Assembly: GCA_963778025.1 (NCBI GenBank)
Contig: CAVZTA010000006.1
Span: 1-64,000 of the forward strand
DNA from: CAVZTA01 sp963778025
GTDB taxonomy: Bacteria > Chloroflexota > Limnocylindria > Limnocylindrales > CSP1-4
Length of the DNA: 64,000 nucleotides
Direction: 5' to 3'
The notes under the pieces are model-generated. The model was not told the DNA's origin and made no database searches. It saw only the letters and a program-made list of their open reading frames with translations. A program made the translations under genes and the position numbers. Position 1 is the stretch's first letter. Every line of letters begins with the position of its first letter. Shown piece after piece: positions 1 to 8,568 of this stretch.

Positions 1-4
1 TCGC

Positions 5-1031
5 ATGTTCCGCCGTGAGTCAGTCGCCGCGCTGCTGATCGTTGCGCTCGTCGCGGCCTGCTGGCGCACCGGCCGCCCGTCCGAGCCCCGTGGTCTCGGG
101 CACACCTACGCCCACCCTCCGTCACCGATGGCCTCGCCGTCCCCGTCGGACACCGGTGCGCCCACGCCATCGCCGACGCTGGTCCCGGCGACGCCGATCC
201 CGACGGTCGCATTACCGACGCCCTCGTCGACCTTGACGATGGTCGTTCGCGCCTACTTCCTGCTGCACGATCCGCGTGGCGAGGATCCAGCCCTCGTGCC
301 GGTCCTCCGGACGATTCCCGAGCCCGGCGACAGCAACGGCCGCGATGAAGGCGCTGCTCGCGGGACCGTCGGCCAAGGAGCGCGCGGCGAGGCCGTCGAT
401 CGAGACGGTCATCCCAGGCGGCTCGGACCTCCTCGGGATCGGAGTGCTGGGAGGCCTCGCGACGGTCGACCTGTCCGCCGAATTCGCCTCGCTGTCCGTT
501 GACGACGCGTGGCGATACTCGGGAGTGTTCGCGCTCGGCGGACGTCTGGCCGAGGTCGTCTACACGATGACCCAATCAACGACGGTGGATCGCGTCAACT
601 TCAAGCTCGAGGGCAAACCAGTCAAGGTGTTGGTCGGGATGGCGGATCCGGAGGACGGTTCGTCCGAGGCGATCGTCCTGGACAAGCCCGTGACTCGGCG
701 CGACTTACCGCGACGCTACCTGCCCCGATCTTCGTCGATCGGCCGGCGTGGGGTGCCGCCCTGCTGGATCCCGGCCGGGTCACGGGTCTCGCCAACGTCG
801 CCGAAGCGCAGTTCCGGATCGCCCTGTTCGATCGCCGAACGGCACCGTATTGGTCGATCGGCCGGCGCTGGCCACGGCCGGCAGCGGCACGTGGGGTCGG
901 TTCGACGTGACGCTGTCCTACGACGTGTCGGCCGCCCAGTGGGGGACGCTCCGGGTCTGGGACAGTTCGGAGGCTGACGGCCACGCGATCGCGGTGCGCC
1001 AGTACCGGTCTACCTGCGCCCGGCACCGTGA
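5..1031 (+). pseudogene. GerMN/Gmad2-domain lipoprotein, frameshifted
   Basis: Reads as one secreted lipoprotein interrupted by about four indels. It begins with a signal peptide ending in a lipobox (LVAAC), followed by a Pro/Ser/Thr-rich linker of about 50 residues. A GerMN domain comes next (KALLAGPSAKERAAR, then IPGGSDLLGI and VDLSAEFASL), then a Gmad2 immunoglobulin-like domain (IFVDRPAWGAALLDPGRVTG, later RVWDSSEADG). The reading frame changes near 340, 700, 830 and 1003; restoring one base at the last site gives VYLRPAP and the stop at 1029-1031. GerMN and Gmad2 occur in spore-germination proteins and in LpqB-like cell-surface lipoproteins of non-sporulating bacteria, so a surface role is likelier than sporulation. 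It is decayed or, more probably, hit by sequence errors. Confidence 0.7.
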
Positions 1032-1057
1032 GACGACGCGAGTGAACGTCATGGCGA

Positions 1058-1078
1058 CTCGAAGGGCATCCCTTCGAG
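1058..1078. terminator. hairpin after the GerMN gene
   Basis: A perfect 9-bp inverted repeat, CTCGAAGGG and CCCTTCGAG, with a 3-nt loop (CAT), 27 nt past the restored stop of the lipoprotein gene. There is no U-tract, so intrinsic termination is plausible but unproven. Confidence 0.4.
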
Positions 1079-1381
1079 CCGACGCGCTCGACTGGCTGCT
1101 GGAAATGGAGGACCGCGGTACGACATCAGGTCCTGGGGCCAACGGGCCTGTGGACAGCGTCATCGCGGGGTCGGCGGTCGACCACCTCGGAGGTAGACAG
1201 GAGCGCACGGAACTCGCTGATGATCGATTTCGACCCGGAGAGGTCGGAAGCCGGACCACCCGCGACCGCATCAACGGATGGAGCGTCCGATCGCATCGAC
1301 GGACGCAATGCCAGCGACAGCCTCAACGGCTGAGGGCGAACGGTCACTCCGGGTCGTTGGTCGTGTCGACGATAGGGTGAC

Positions 1382-1416
1382 GAGAACGCGGGATCCATCG
1401 TGGGATCCCGCTTCTC
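1382..1416. terminator. long hairpin
   Basis: GAGAA-C-GCGGGATCC (1382-1396) pairs with GGATCCCGC-TTCTC (1403-1416), giving a 14-bp stem with one bulged C and a 6-nt loop. The stem is long enough to act as a transcription terminator in either direction, but there is no T-run. Confidence 0.45.
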
Positions 1417-1667
1417 GGTGCTCGACGGGCGACGCTCCCCGGCCCGCCGCCGCCGCTCGGACGTCAGCGACGGAGCTGGACATCGGGTCCATCGGCACCC
1501 GAGCTGGGGCGCTTCGACACGCGACCCACGTGCGCGAAGCGCGTACCGTCGAGGCATGGCACGGATGGCATCCCGGGCTCGCTCGCCACGCCCCACAGCA
1601 GGCCGGAGGGCAGTGCCTCGGCCAGGCACGCGTTCCCGCGCAGGCGCGACCCCTCGCATCGATCGTC

Positions 1668-1709
1668 GCTCCGCACGATCTCGTCGTCGCTCCGCACGAT
1701 CTCGTCGTC
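1668..1709. repeat. 21-bp tandem repeat, two copies
   Basis: The unit GCTCCGCACGATCTCGTCGTC occurs twice back to back at 1668-1688 and 1689-1709, with a degenerate third copy starting at 1710. It lies upstream of the HAD-GH65 gene. The length is a multiple of three, so it would keep frame if it were coding. Confidence 0.7.
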
Positions 1710-1793
1710 GATCCGCGACTCGATGCCGGGGGCGGCGGCCGGCCGACCCTGGTTCGCGCCAGCCGGCGTCGCACCGGCGGCGCATCGCTTCCC

Positions 1794-2695
1794 ATGGAGC
1801 TCCAGCGGCGCTTCGACGCGATCGTCTTCGACTGGGACGGCACCGCGGTCGTGGACCGCGGGGCTGACGCCCACGTTGTGCGGGCGCTCGTCGAACAACT
1901 GTGCGAGCAGTGCGTCGATGTGGCCGTCGTGAGTGGCACGCATGTCGGCAACGTCGACGGTCAGCTGCCGCGCGTGCCGGAGCGGACGGACCGGGCCGCC
2001 TCCGTGTCTCAACCGTGGCTCCGAACTGTTCGAAGGTAGGATTGGGCGGACCGGCGCTGCTCGCGCAGCGCACCGCGACCGACGGCCGAGGACGACGCCC
2101 TCACCCGTGCGGCTGCCGCAACGGTCGAGCGACTCGCGGCGCGCGGGCTCGAGGCCCGGGTCGTGTCCCAGCGACTCAACCGGCGCAAGATCGACCTGAT
2201 CCCCGTCGAAGCCTGGCCGACCCGCCCAAGGCGCGCATCGTGGGCGAACCTGCTCGACGCGGTGACCGCTCGGCTCGCCACGGCCGGCATTCGGGGACTG
2301 CCCGAGGTCGACGGGATCGCCGCGACGGCGGCGCGCGACGTCGGGCGTGCGCAATCCGAAGGTCACGAGCGACGCGAAGCACGTCGAGATCGGCCTGACC
2401 GACAAGGCCGATTCTGCGCGTGCCGTACTCCGGTCGAAGTCTCTGGCGCGATGGGATCGCGGCCGAACTCGTGCTCATCGTCGGCGACGAGTTCGGCGAC
2501 CTCGGCCGCATGCCGGGCAGCAACTCGCTGATGCTCGTGCCCGCGAGCCCCGACGCGACCGTGTGCTCGGTCGGCGTCGAACCGAATGGCCTCCCGGCCA
2601 CCGTGAGCGCCGTGGCCGGCGGTCCGGCCGGCTTCCGACGGATCCTGCGGGATCAGCTGCAGCGTGGTGCGCGCCAAGCCGTCCCGGAGATCGAC
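1794..2695 (+). pseudogene. HAD phosphatase module of a HAD-GH65 fusion, frameshifted
   Basis: The start at 1794 reads MELQRRFDAIVFDWDGTAVV; DWDGT is HAD motif I with the nucleophile and acid/base aspartates, and VVSGTHVGNVDGQL follows. Further HAD-like pieces are recovered by changing frame near 1980, 2035, 2085, 2225, 2345 and 2415: CLNRGSELFEG, SQRLNRRKIDLIP, NPKVTSDAKHVEIGLTDKAD and LVLIVGDEFGDLGRMPGS, the last being the Mg-binding motif IV region. The module leads directly into a GH65 enzyme, an arrangement known from actinobacterial HAD-GH65 proteins such as mycobacterial OtsB1. A role in removing phosphate from a sugar phosphate is likely; the substrate is unknown. Intact motifs despite six shifts argue for sequencing indels rather than old decay. 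Confidence 0.65.
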
Positions 2696-4733
2696 AGGAG
2701 TTCCAGGCTGGACGATCCCCGTCATCGGGTTCGACGTGGAAACGGAGCGTACCCAGGAGTCGCTCCTGAACCTGGCAGCGGGTGGCCTCGGCATGGCCGG
2801 AGCACCCCTCGACGACCATCCCGCGCTCAGCCCGCGCGTGCTGGCTGCCGGCGCGTACACGGACGATGGGCCGGACACGAGCCTGCTCGGCGGCCCTCTG
2901 TGTGATCGGTCGGGGTCGCCGTTCGTCGCGGGCGCCCGGCTCACGAGGACACTCGACCTGCGGACCGGTGTGCTGGCCGAAGAGGTCTCTCATCGAGGAG
3001 CGTCGCGCAAGGCGATCCGGTTCGCCTCGCTGGCTCGCCCAGGGACCGTCGCGCTGCGCACGGCGGGGCATCGGCGTCTGATGCCGGTCGGTCCGCCGCT
3101 CGTCGCGCCCGATGGTGCCGTCAGTACCTGCAGCGTCGATCTCGAGGGGCGCTCGACGATGAGCGTCGCTGCAGGCGACGACGAGGATCGTCGCAGCCGC
3201 CGACGAGACCCGGCTGGCGGATCGCTCGCGGGGACGGCTCGACCGACTGGCGACCTACCGTGTCGAGCCGGTCGCCGCGCCGGTCACGGACGACGCGGTC
3301 CGAGCCCTGGACGAAGCCGAGGCGGCGGGCTTCGACCGGCTCCTGGTGGAGCAGCGCGCGGCCTGGGCGGGCCGGTGGGCGGACGCCGATATCCGGATCG
3401 AGGGTGATGACGACCTCGAGCGGGCCGTTCGCTTCGGGCTCTTCCACCTCATGGGATCGGTCGGCGACTCGGGCGAGGCCGCGGTCGGAGCCCGTGGCGT
3501 CAGCGGCAGTGCGTACCGCGGTCATGTGTTCTGGGATAGCGACGTCTTCGTGCTGCCATTCCTCGCCGCCACGCATCCAGCCTCCGCCCGGGCGATGCTC
3601 GAATACCGCGTCCAGCGTCTTCCGGCTGCCTGCGAGGCGGCTGCGACGCTCGGCCGGCAGGGCGCGCGGTTCCCGTGGAAATTGGCGCGCACCGGGTTCG
3701 ACGTCACGCCCCTCTGGGCCCTCGACCAGACTGGGCGACGGATCGAGATCGTCACCGGCGAGCTGGAGGAGCACATCGTGGCCGACGTCGCATGGGCGGC
3801 CGAGGCCTACCACGCCTGGACTGCCGACCGGACGTTCAGCAACGGACCGCGTCGCTCGATCCTGCTCGAGACCGCGCGCTATTGGGCGTCACGGATCGCC
3901 CTCGAGGCCGATGGCCGGGGACACATCCGTCGGGTGATCGGGCCGGACGAGTACCACGGTCCCGTCGATGACGACGCATTCACGAACGTGATGGCCCGCT
4001 GGAACCTCCGCCGGGCCGCACGTCTTCCGGGTGCGACGACCGACGAGCAGCGCCGCTGGCGGTACCTCGCACGCCGGCTGGCCGACGGATACGACCCGCG
4101 AACGCGACTCTATGAGCAGTGCGCCGGCTTCTGGGGCCTGGAGCCCCTCATCATCAGCGAGATGGTCGCCCAGCGCCCGGTCGCCGCCGACCTCGTGCTG
4201 GGCCGCGAGCGGGTCGCGGGGTCCCAGATACCTGAAGCAGCCCGACGTGCTGATGCTCCATCACCTGCTCCCGGGCGCCGTGGCGGCCGGGTCGCTCGGC
4301 CCGAACCTCGACTTCTACGAGCCGCGGACGGCCCACGGCAGCTCGCTCTCGCCGGGCATCCATGCCGCGGTCCTGGCGCGTGCCGGGCGGCTGGAGGAGG
4401 CGGTCGCGATGCTGCGGCTGACTGCCCGTCTCGACCTTGACGACCGGACCAGGTCGACGGCCGGCGGACTCCACCTGGCGGCGATGGGCAGCGTCTGGCA
4501 GGCGCTCGTCCAGGGTTTCGCCGGGATCCGCCCGACCGGCGACGCCCTGCTGATCGATCCACGCCTGCCGGCGTCCTGGGACGCGCTCGAGATCCCCGTT
4601 CGTTACCACGGGACCCGCCTGCCGGGTCCGGGTGGAGCACCAGTCCGTCCGGGTCGAGGCCGATCGGCCCGGTGCCGGGTCCGCTTCCCGGGCGGCGATC
4701 GGATGGCTCGTGTCGCCGACGGACGGATCCTAG
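2696..4733 (+). pseudogene. glycoside hydrolase family 65 module, frameshifted
   Basis: Contains the GH65 N-terminal domain (WTIPVIGFDVETERTQESLL, LLGGPLCDR), then the catalytic alpha/alpha barrel: YRGHVFWDSDVFVLPFL, GARFPWK and RVIGPDEYHGPVDDDAFTNV, whose Glu in GPDEYH is the general acid. The C-terminal part is LMLHHLLPGAVAAGSLGPNL and ENP-like LASWD region before the stop at 4731-4733. Frames change near 3170, 4225 and 4615, leaving an unbroken central stretch from 3346 to about 4220. GH65 enzymes phosphorolyse or hydrolyse alpha-glucosides such as trehalose, kojibiose or maltose. No start codon or ribosome binding site separates it from the HAD module, so one bifunctional protein of roughly 970 residues is expected. 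Confidence 0.75.
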
Positions 4734-4771
4734 TTCCGGCGAGGGTCGCCAGGCTGGCAGGAGGTGCCATC

Positions 4772-5659
4772 GTGACGCGCGTACTCGCGGCCATCGACGG
4801 CAGTGCGGCTGCACGCCCCGTCCTCTCGGCGGCGGCGGCATTGGGCGACCTGCTTGGATCGGACGTCGACGCGGTGCACGTCGGAGAGCCCGGCCGGGCC
4901 GCCGCGATGGCCGCTGCGGATGCCGCCGCCACCCACCTCATGCTTGTGGCGGGGCAGCCGCTCGAACGGATCGTCGAGGAGGCCGGGCGGCCGGACGTCG
5001 TGGCCATCGTGCTCGGGGCCCGCGCCACCCCTGGCGGCGCTCGGCCGGCGGGTCACGTGGCGACGCGCGTCGCGACCTCCATCCGTAAACCCGTCGTCGT
5101 CGTCCCTCCCGATTGCGAGGTGCCGGTCCGGTTCAACCGGACCCTCGTCCCGCTGGAGGCCGTGATGGCGACCGCGTCGACGCTTGAGGCGGCCGTCCTT
5201 GCAGCCGGCATCGCGGGCGCCGAGGTCGTCGTCGTTCACATCCTGAGCGAGCAGGCACTTCCGCCGTTCACCGACCAACCGCAGCACGAGGTCAAGGCAT
5301 GGACGGATGAGTTCCGGCGTCGGTACTTCGATCATCCGGAGGTCCGTCTCGACGTTCGGATCGGCGTGCCCCGTCAACGCGTGCTGACCTTCGCGGAGGA
5401 GATCCAGGCGGACGCCATCATGCTCGCCTGGAGCCAGCGACTCGTCGCGCAGCGTGCCGTCCTGGTCCGGTCTGTCCTCGAGCACAGCCGGATTCCGGTG
5501 ATCCTCATCCCGATCACGCGTCGTCGCGACCGGGTCACGTACCCGTCCGGGCACCGGAGGGGCACTGCGAGGCACCGGTGGGCGACGCCCATCAGACGCA
5601 CGGCATCGACAGGAGGACGTCGCCATGCGACGCATGCTGGTCGCCTACGACGGCACTGA
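4772..5659 (+). CDS. universal stress protein, tandem-domain
   Basis: The GTG start at 4772 is chosen because AGGAGG lies 7 nt upstream and the product begins VTRVLAAIDGSAAARPVL, a typical UspA beta-1/alpha-1 start. A second UspA-like half follows from about residue 120 (FNRTLVPLEAVMATASTLEA, later VIPVILIPI-type ending). The last 40 residues are basic and unlike a Usp domain and overlap the next gene by 35 nt, so a lost stop or late frameshift near 5520 is possible. The nucleotide-binding loop G-x2-G is poorly preserved in the first half. Likely a cytosolic stress or energy-state protein; partners unknown. Confidence 0.75.
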   Translation: MTRVLAAIDGSAAARPVLSAAAALGDLLGSDVDAVHVGEPGRAAAMAAADAAATHLMLVAGQPLERIVEEAGRPDVVAIVLGARATPGGARPAGHVATRVATSIRKPVVVVPPDCEVPVRFNRTLVPLEAVMATASTLEAAVLAAGIAGAEVVVVHILSEQALPPFTDQPQHEVKAWTDEFRRRYFDHPEVRLDVRIGVPRQRVLTFAEEIQADAIMLAWSQRLVAQRAVLVRSVLEHSRIPVILIPITRRRDRVTYPSGHRRGTARHRWATPIRRTASTGGRRHATHAGRLRRH

Positions 5660-6029
5660 GTCCTCCGGCAGAGCGCTGGGCGTGGCCATCGACCTTGCCA
5701 CGGCGTTCGACGCAGCCATCACCCTCATCAGCGTCATCCCGACCCGCGAGGGCTGGCCGTCCACCGACCCGTGCGACGACGACGTGACGCACGCGCTCGA
5801 GCTGTGCGAGGCGCGTGAGATCGTCCGCAGGAGCGGTCTGGAACCGACCCTCGTCGAGCGCGCCGGAGACCCCGCAGAGACGATCGAACGCATCGCCCGG
5901 GAGGGTGACTTCGACCTGATCGTGGTCGGATCACGCGGTCTCTGGGACCAGGCGGACCGCTACATGGGCGGCAGCGTCTCGGAACATGTGGCGGCGCATG
6001 CACCGGTGACCGTGGTCGTCGCTCGCTGA
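5625..6029 (+). CDS. universal stress protein UspA family
   Basis: A single-domain Usp of 134 residues. The start MRRMLVAYDGTESS follows ACAGGAGGACGTCGCC, a strong ribosome binding site. The ATP-binding signature is visible at the C-terminal end: VVGSRGLWDQADRYMGGSVS, matching G-x2-G-x(about 10)-G-S. It probably binds ATP and dimerises. It follows another Usp gene and the HAD-GH65 gene on the same strand, suggesting a stress or storage-sugar transcription unit. Confidence 0.85.
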   Translation: MRRMLVAYDGTESSGRALGVAIDLATAFDAAITLISVIPTREGWPSTDPCDDDVTHALELCEAREIVRRSGLEPTLVERAGDPAETIERIAREGDFDLIVVGSRGLWDQADRYMGGSVSEHVAAHAPVTVVVAR

Positions 6030-6088
6030 CGACGCGACAAGTCGTCGACCGGCCGCCAAGCCATGAGGACCAGCTCGGATCGTGGTGC

Positions 6089-6335
6089 GATCCGTGGCAC
6101 AGAAGGCAGGGGCCGGCTCGGATGCTCCAGGCGGATCGACTCGAGGCGGAGTCCGCGCTCACTACGTCCCGCAGGGTCATGGGGACCGTTGCGGGACGAG
6201 CCTCATCGCGGCCTGCGCCGCCATCCAGGTCAGTCCCGACACGTCCCATTCGGGCCGATCAGCCCTTGACCCGGAGCCCGGTGCTCGCGTGGGGTGCGCG
6301 GAGGTGCATCCGTGGCACAAGGCAGGGTCGGGTGA
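6089..6335. repeat. pair of imperfect 25-30 bp direct repeats
   Basis: GATCCGTGGCACAGAAGGCAGGGG (from about 6089) and GCATCCGTGGCACAAGGCAGGGTC (from about 6305) are near-identical segments some 217 bp apart in a gap that carries no recognisable gene. The spacing and lack of coding content suggest duplicated regulatory DNA or an old duplication; no function can be assigned. Confidence 0.5.
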
Positions 6336-6380
6336 TCGACCTCGGTCATCGTCGGACCTCGCGACAGGACGGTCGCTGGG

Positions 6381-6870
6381 TGAGGCGTTCGCCTCCCGGA
6401 GCCTCCCCTGCTGGCGATCGCCGTCGGACTGCTTGTCGGAGCATCGCTCGGTGCACTCTTCGGCACCGGCGTGATTTCGGCCGACCTTCGCGGAGCGCGT
6501 CAGGCCGTTCGTGGCACGGTTCACGTCGGCACGCCCGACGCCGCTCACCTTCGCGATCCTTGGGCTCGCGGCGGCGCTCGGCGAGGAGACCCTCTTCCGG
6601 GCGGCCATCCAGCCCGTTGCCGGGATCGTCGTCGCCTCGCTGTTGTTCATGTTTGCCCACAGCCTCATCGCCGACTTCCGCCACCCGACCCTGGGCAAAG
6701 CCGCCTACGCCCTCCTCGCGTTGGCGATGGCTCTCGTGCTCGGGCTGCTCTACGACCGGTTCGGCATCGCCGCCTCGATGGCGGCGCACTTCGCCTTTGA
6801 CACGGTCGCGCTGACCCTCATCGCGCCCCTCCTGCCAACGCGAATGCCGGTCGGCAGTGCGGCGGGCTAG
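6381..6870 (+). CDS. CPBP intramembrane metalloprotease, frameshifted at the N-terminus
   Basis: The part from 6511 is an open frame carrying all three CPBP (Abi/CAAX-like) motifs: GEETLFR (EExxxR), FMFAH (FxxxH) and HFAFD (HxxxD), with hydrophobic helices between them. An upstream membrane helix, LLAIAVGLLVGASLGALFG, lies in another frame (about 6408-6490), so an indel near 6500 is likely and the true start is upstream of 6400. Family members cleave or modify membrane proteins or prenylated peptides inside the bilayer. No bacteriocin gene is nearby, so a housekeeping or stress role is a guess. Confidence 0.65.
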
Positions 6871-7176
6871 CGGGACGAGCCCGCGAAACGGGACCCGACG
6901 TCGGTGGCGGATCCGCGGCGGCTGATCGCGCTGGCGCAGCCTGTCGCCGTTCCGGTCGCGATGGTCGCCGGCATCGCGATCGGCCGCGATCGACTGGGCG
7001 ACCATGGCGGCTACCGGATTCGTCGAGCACTCCGAGCGGGCCCGTCGGCGAGCGCGCCACAGCGCAGCGCGATCAGGACGCGCCAGGACATCAAGCACGG
7101 AGCGTCTGGAGACCGTTTGCCTTGACCCGTCGATGCGCCAGTCTGTGGACCTGTTCGATCGCCATGGGGTGTCGTC
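6871..7176. other. gap with no recognisable gene
   Basis: Just over 300 bases. A short frame from about 6904 has one hydrophobic stretch (LIALAQPVAVPVAMVAGIAI) and could be the start of a frameshifted membrane protein, but there is no ribosome binding site or family match I can recognise. Confidence 0.3.
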
Positions 7177-7572
7177 GTGGCCCAGCTGCCCGTTGAGCTG
7201 ATCCTGGTTCGCCAACTGGCGCACGGTCTCGCGGTCCCGACCTTCGTGGTCGATGCCGCTGGCGACCTCGTCTTCGTCAACGAAGCTGCGGAAGGTCTGC
7301 TCGGCCTCGACTTCGAGGATGTGGGCCAAGTGTCGTTCGCAGACTGGACAGCGGCCTTCGCGTCCCGCACGAAAGGGCGCCGACGAGCCGACCCGGCGAC
7401 CCATCCGCTCGCCATCGCCATCCGCCAACGCACGCCGGTCCACGGTCCGTTGCGGATCGTGGGTCGAGACGGCGTCCTTCGGTCGCTCGTGGTGACCGCT
7501 CTCCCCCTGGAGGGCACTCGCGGTCAGCTCCTCGGTGGTCTCGCCATGTTCTGGGAGCCACCGAGTCGATGA
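7177..7572 (+). CDS. PAS-domain protein
   Basis: 131 residues from a GTG start, essentially a stand-alone PAS domain: PTFVVDAAGDLVFVNEAAEG is the PAS N-cap and first strands, and GPLRIVGRDGVLRSLVVTAL the last strands. There is no output domain. Its stop overlaps the next start (ATGA), so it is probably translated together with the metallo-hydrolase and may sense a signal for it. Ligand or cofactor cannot be told from the sequence. Confidence 0.75.
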   Translation: MAQLPVELILVRQLAHGLAVPTFVVDAAGDLVFVNEAAEGLLGLDFEDVGQVSFADWTAAFASRTKGRRRADPATHPLAIAIRQRTPVHGPLRIVGRDGVLRSLVVTALPLEGTRGQLLGGLAMFWEPPSR

Positions 7573-8420
7573 TCGTCCGCCTGTGGGGGACACGCGGGTC
7601 GCTCGCGAGCTCCGGCCCGGAAACGGCGGGCTACGGGGGCAACACCGCCGCGGTCGAGATCGTGAGCGCCGATGGCACCATCCTCGCGCTCGATGCCGGG
7701 ACCGGCATCCGTCGGCTCGGAGCCGTCATCGACCCAGCTGTCGAGCGGCTGGACATCCTCCTGACCCACCTCCATATGGACCATATCCAGGGCCTCGGCT
7801 TCTTCGCCCCGTTCTTCCGGCCCTCGGGCGAGATCCATGTTTGGGGCCCTGCGTCGGCGACGATGGATCTGCGCACTCGCCTCACACGCTATCTCTCGCC
7901 ACCGCTCTTCCCGGTGCGCATCCGCGACCTCGACGCTCGCGTCGTCCTCCATGACGCGCCCGAGGAACCGGTACGCATCGGCGGCTTCGAGATCGCTGCC
8001 CAGCAGGTCATCCATCCGGGACCTACGGTCGGTTACCGGATCTCCGCCGACGGCGCGAGCGTTGCCTACCTGCCCGATCACGAACCGGCACTCGGTGCGC
8101 GAAGGTTTCCCGAAGAGCCACGCTGGACGTCCGGCTTCGATCTCGCCGCAGGCGTCGACCTCCTCATCCACGACGGGCAGTACTCGGATGCCGAGCGCGC
8201 GATGCGGATCGGCTGGGGCCACAGCTCGGTCAGCGAGGCAGTCGCCTTCGCGGAGTCAGCGGCGGTTCGCCGGCTCATCCTCTTCCACCACGACCCATCC
8301 CATAGCGATGCCGTGATCGATGAGCTGACCGAGGCAGCACGCGTACGCGGCAGCTCGATCGAGGTCGTCGCCGGTCGCGAGGGCGCCCAGTACCACCTGG
8401 GAACCGACGCCCGCGCCTGA
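7569..8420 (+). CDS. MBL-fold metallo-hydrolase
   Basis: 283 residues. The metallo-beta-lactamase metal-binding motif is present as THLHMDHIQG (HxHxDH), with further ligands expected at VIHPGPTV, LIHDGQYSD and the late FHHDPSHSD. An N-terminal RLWGTRGSLASSGPETAGYG resembles RNase Z/cyclic-phosphodiesterase-like MBL proteins, often annotated as 3',5'-cyclic phosphodiesterase relatives. The start overlaps the PAS gene stop by 4 nt, so the two form one unit; a signal-controlled hydrolase of a nucleotide-type substrate is an inference. Confidence 0.8.
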   Translation: MIVRLWGTRGSLASSGPETAGYGGNTAAVEIVSADGTILALDAGTGIRRLGAVIDPAVERLDILLTHLHMDHIQGLGFFAPFFRPSGEIHVWGPASATMDLRTRLTRYLSPPLFPVRIRDLDARVVLHDAPEEPVRIGGFEIAAQQVIHPGPTVGYRISADGASVAYLPDHEPALGARRFPEEPRWTSGFDLAAGVDLLIHDGQYSDAERAMRIGWGHSSVSEAVAFAESAAVRRLILFHHDPSHSDAVIDELTEAARVRGSSIEVVAGREGAQYHLGTDARA

Positions 8421-8568
8421 CCATCGCGCCGAGATGCGGCGTCTCTATGCTCACGAGGTCGGCTGCTGGGGCGCTCCGGGGGCAGGGGACGACATGTCAC
8501 GTGACCCCCGATCCGACCGCCGCGCGCCCTTCTGGCGTGTCCCGCCTCCGATCGGGATGAGGACGGCC

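Larger units (their letters stand above)
1079..1793. other. gap with no recognisable gene
   Basis: About 700 bases without a reading frame that resembles a known protein on either strand. Several long frames cross it but none has a ribosome binding site plus recognisable motifs, and they conflict with one another. Given the indel density on both sides, a short frameshifted gene could be hidden here. It contains one strong hairpin and a short tandem repeat, listed separately. Confidence 0.4.

Noticed and set aside
5..1031. Evidence for sporulation from the GerMN/Gmad2 protein
   Set aside because: These domains are common in lipoproteins of non-sporulating bacteria and no other spore gene is in the window.
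8421..8568. Possible hairpin of G- and C-runs between the MBL gene and the glycosidase gene
   Set aside because: The runs can be paired only with a large, imperfect loop; not convincing as a terminator.
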